DNA from: Pseudoteredinibacter isoporae_A
GTDB taxonomy: Bacteria > Pseudomonadota > Gammaproteobacteria > Pseudomonadales > Cellvibrionaceae
Length of the DNA: 64,000 bases
Reading direction: 5' to 3'
Assembly (NCBI RefSeq): GCF_040372805.1
Contig: NZ_BAABWJ010000003.1
Location: 1-64,000, forward strand
Below the pieces are notes generated by a model. That model worked only from the letters and a program-made list of their open reading frames with translations. It did no database searches and was not told the origin of the DNA. Of the stretch, positions 61,911 to 64,000 are shown in pieces. Position 1 is the stretch's first letter. Each line of letters begins with the position of its first letter. The translations under genes were made by a program, and so were the position numbers.

Positions 61911-62414
61911 TCAGTTGGGCGCCAACACCGGCACAACTTGATCGCCGACTGCGATTTCACCGCTCTCAAGAATTTTTGCACACAGACCACCATAGCCCAG
62001 CATATTTGCTGGGCCTGAAGGCCCTAAAGGTTCGACCATTCGAGAACAAGGATGACATTGAGCAGTAGCTTCAAAAAGGGCCCCACCAATTCTAAAACGT
62101 TGATGCCGTAAGGCATTTAGGTTGATACCACTGATCAACAGGTTTCGACGAAGCAACTCCGGGGCTAACTCATCCAGCTGGCAGAGACTTTTGATACTGG
62201 CGATATGCTCTTCACTGATCAAGGTCACCTGACGCGCTGATCCCGGGGTCTTGGTGCTGCGATGGTCGCCATCCAAGCCAAGCTCAGCCAGCGCCATAAC
62301 GTGATTAACGCTGATCATCGCTTCTTTTCGTGCGGGTCGCAGGCCAATCCAGCGCAGTTCCCCCGGAGAGACCGTCGATAGATAGCGGCCCAACAGACGC
62401 CCTTGAGTCTTCAT
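61911..62414 (-). CDS. MOSC-domain protein
   Basis: A 167-residue protein of the MOSC family (molybdenum cofactor sulfurase C-terminal fold). It contains GLDGDHRS, RQVTLISEEH, RRNLLISGINLN, and the conserved Cys in EATAQCHPCSRM. It may handle molybdenum cofactor or reduce N-hydroxylated compounds; the partner is unknown. The upstream gene of unknown function on the same strand ends one base before it. Confidence 0.85.
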   Translation of the reverse strand: MKTQGRLLGRYLSTVSPGELRWIGLRPARKEAMISVNHVMALAELGLDGDHRSTKTPGSARQVTLISEEHIASIKSLCQLDELAPELLRRNLLISGINLNALRHQRFRIGGALFEATAQCHPCSRMVEPLGPSGPANMLGYGGLCAKILESGEIAVGDQVVPVLAPN

Positions 62415-62415
62415 C

Positions 62416-62967
62416 TCAGTGTTTGAATACTGGTGTTAATTGGCTGGCCGTATACACGCGGCTTTCTGGCTTGGTCCACTCGCCGTTTTTAAGATAAGAG
62501 GTCGACACCAGAATTTTTCCATCCTTTATTTCACTGGTGGATTTCACTTGAGTGATGCCGCTGGACAAACCCTCACCAGCACTTGCAACCTGCTCGATCA
62601 CCGAGAATTTATTCTTACCCTCAAGCGTAATCGTTGCTTCGGTATAAAAGTCAGCCGTGGTGAAATAAAACGATTTATAACTGCTGCTCTTTTTATCCCA
62701 AAAGATAAAACTCTCGCCACCGTAATCCCCTTCGTTAACCGAATGGACAATTTTCAAAGCCTTACCATTTAGAACAACCTGCCAATCTGACACATCCAAC
62801 ACCGGAGGTTTGTCCTTACCCATCGTCATCGAGGCTTGCCAAGTGCCAATAAATCCGCGAAAAGGCTCGAGTTTTTCGTCTAATCCAGCTTCGGCACTGG
62901 ATTGCATAACAATCCCCAGAGAACAAAGCAGCAATAGAAAAGGTTTAGTCAGCAGTCGAGTTATCAT
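62416..62967 (-). CDS. Exported DUF1579-like protein of unknown function
   Basis: A 183-residue protein with a signal peptide ending in SSAEA. The remainder (FRGFIGTWQASMTMG, NEGDYGGESFIFWDKKSSSYK) looks like a small beta-barrel similar to DUF1579 proteins. No function is assigned. It is almost contiguous with the MOSC gene and probably shares its transcript. Confidence 0.65.
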   Translation of the reverse strand: MITRLLTKPFLLLLCSLGIVMQSSAEAGLDEKLEPFRGFIGTWQASMTMGKDKPPVLDVSDWQVVLNGKALKIVHSVNEGDYGGESFIFWDKKSSSYKSFYFTTADFYTEATITLEGKNKFSVIEQVASAGEGLSSGITQVKSTSEIKDGKILVSTSYLKNGEWTKPESRVYTASQLTPVFKH

Positions 62968-63100
62968 GGTGCTGTCTCCTGTAGTTATCCCGAAGGATAT
63001 GTGAGGTTTCTGTAATGAGGCTTTGTCAGAGCCTGAGCTTATTGATAAGGTAGACTTTCAACAGTGCCAAGCACTCTATGAAACCACAAGGACGTAATAA

Positions 63101-63646
63101 GTGAAAGCGTTAGCGACTCTGTTGAGTTTGTTGTATCTACCAAGCGCCCAGGCCTTGGACCCTCTTTTGGAAGCGGCTGAAGATGATTTGATTGCCAGCA
63201 CTGAATCCCTGTTTAAGACGCACAAAGGCTCCTTAATCAAGCTGAGTCATTATATGCTTGAACACGACAAGCTGGATAAGGTCTTTCTGGACCCTCAAGG
63301 AAATATCACATTTCAGTATGAATACGGTTCCGAAAAAGCAGGCACCCGACCAGAGGAAGCCCAGATTAAAAAGCTCCGTCACTGGCTGAATCAACCAGGG
63401 CTCATTGGAGTCGAAAAGCAGGATACCCAACTCAGAATTCCAATCGAAACATCCACCGTCAGTGGCAACACACTGTTTTCCAGTCTTATTTACCAAGCCA
63501 AGTCGCAAAACTTACACTGGGGTTGCCAGCTTACAAATGGTAGCAAGAACTTTCGCAGCTGCCTTCGTCATCTGGAAGGTAATTGGCACCTCTATTACAG
63601 CTGGTCTTATATTCCCAAACGTACCGTGTTAAAAGTGACAGAGTAA
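63101..63646 (+). CDS. Exported protein of unknown function
   Basis: A 181-residue protein from the GTG at 63101, which has AAGGA ten bases upstream. A short signal peptide (LLSLLYLPSAQA) precedes a charged domain with one Cys pair (HWGCQLTNGSKNFRSC). I do not recognise a family. It stands alone between the DUF1579-like gene and a terminator. Confidence 0.7.
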   Translation: MKALATLLSLLYLPSAQALDPLLEAAEDDLIASTESLFKTHKGSLIKLSHYMLEHDKLDKVFLDPQGNITFQYEYGSEKAGTRPEEAQIKKLRHWLNQPGLIGVEKQDTQLRIPIETSTVSGNTLFSSLIYQAKSQNLHWGCQLTNGSKNFRSCLRHLEGNWHLYYSWSYIPKRTVLKVTE

Positions 63647-63654
63647 ACGCTAAA

Positions 63655-63686
63655 TACAAAAAAAGCCCCGAAGGGCTTTTTTTGTA
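63655..63686. terminator. Strong bidirectional intrinsic terminator
   Basis: TACAAAAAAAGCCC and GGGCTTTTTTTGTA pair over a 4-base loop between the convergent unknown-protein and secF genes. Confidence 0.88.
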
Positions 63687-63708
63687 TGGTAATAAACCAG
63701 TGAAAGAC

Positions 63709-64000
63709 CTAAGGCATTTCATCCAGTTCAGCACCTTCCTTTTCAACCTGCATCAGGTCTTCTTTGGATATGTTCATCAGCAGCAGTACATTCGCCGCGA
63801 CATAGATAGATGAATAGGTACCGATCGCTACACCCACCAGTAAGGCGATGGAGAAACCGTGAATCAGCTCACCACCAAAGTAGAACAGAGCCAGCAATAC
63901 CAACAAGGTTGTTAATGAGGTTACCAAGGTACGGCCCAAGGTTTGCGTCAGTGAGATATCGATCACCTCAACGGAATCAGCTTTGCGGATCTTGCGGAAG
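63709..64000 (-). CDS. secF: Protein translocase subunit SecF (3' part)
   Basis: C-terminal ~96 residues of the SecF subunit of the SecDF complex, which uses the proton gradient to help preprotein export. The frame is open to the window edge. SVEVIDISLTQTLGRTLVTSLTTLL is the SecD/SecF family signature, with transmembrane spans at GGELIHGFSIALLVGVAIGT and VAANVLLLMNI. The stop is at 63709; the rest lies beyond 64000. Confidence 0.95.
   Translation of the reverse strand, partial: FRKIRKADSVEVIDISLTQTLGRTLVTSLTTLLVLLALFYFGGELIHGFSIALLVGVAIGTYSSIYVAANVLLLMNISKEDLMQVEKEGAELDEMP

Noticed and set aside
1..64000. CRISPR arrays, rRNA, tRNA and riboswitches
   Set aside because: No regularly spaced repeats, no tRNA cloverleaf and no ribosomal or riboswitch core was recognised by eye. 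A covariance-model scan would be needed to exclude small RNAs.

Overview
The window reads as a chromosomal segment of a heterotrophic, probably marine gammaproteobacterium. Support comes from dusA, proS, avtA, secF and FadJ/FadB-type proteins of gammaproteobacterial type, three TonB-dependent receptors, exported sulfatases, a complete beta-oxidation cluster and balanced base composition. A Cellvibrionales-like lineage is my best guess, but it is not proven. No rRNA, tRNA or CRISPR array was recognised.

Layout. (1) 1-2.7 kb is the end of a degraded, AT-rich genomic island. It holds two small genes, one of them a C39-peptidase-like gene cut by an intact IS3-family element (737-1939). Beyond the IS lies a broken tyrosine integrase abutting the 5' end of dusA, a known island integration site. 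(2) 2.7-14.4 kb is housekeeping and accessory genes: dusA, an alpha/beta hydrolase with a TonB receptor divergent from a MarR regulator and a DUF2817 peptidase, an AraC regulator divergent from a PF10118 diiron-like protein, a secreted DUF3604 protein, transaldolase and a TerB-like protein. (3) 14.5-26.5 kb is a compact minus-strand run of eleven genes. In transcription order they are: FAD oxidoreductase, nitrilase-family amidohydrolase, small membrane protein, ThDP enzyme, aminotransferase, aldehyde dehydrogenase, uxuA, kdgK, an orphan, a DUF819 membrane protein and GAPDH. (4) 26.5-35.8 kb holds a FadR-type GntR regulator, an SDR, a TonB receptor, eda, two exported sulfatases and an AraC regulator. 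(5) 36-47 kb holds a TonB receptor, a HIT protein, proS, a lytic transglycosylase, a DHH phosphoesterase, avtA and a large secreted zinc metalloprotease. (6) 47-52 kb holds two two-component systems, one with an EF-hand protein. (7) 52.3-61.9 kb is a seven-gene acyl-CoA/beta-oxidation cluster. (8) The end holds a MOSC protein, two exported proteins of unknown role and the 3' part of secF.

The most interesting system is in regions 3 and 4. A repeated element, (A)TTAATCCCAT(G/T)A, sits inside sigma70-like promoters of four transcription units: the eleven-gene run, the TonB receptor at 28.5 kb, eda and the sulfatase pair. A weaker copy overlaps the -10 of the GntR gene. The eda and sulfatase promoters are copies of one 78-bp segment (73/78 identical) that includes the first four codons. 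Together this predicts one GntR-controlled regulon: outer-membrane uptake and desulfation, an amidohydrolase plus transamination/decarboxylation/aldehyde-oxidation module, and the mannonate to KDG to KDPG to pyruvate + glyceraldehyde-3-phosphate route (uxuA, kdgK, eda, gap). The substrate cannot be read from the sequence; a sulfated uronate-containing compound with a nitrogenous part is a guess.
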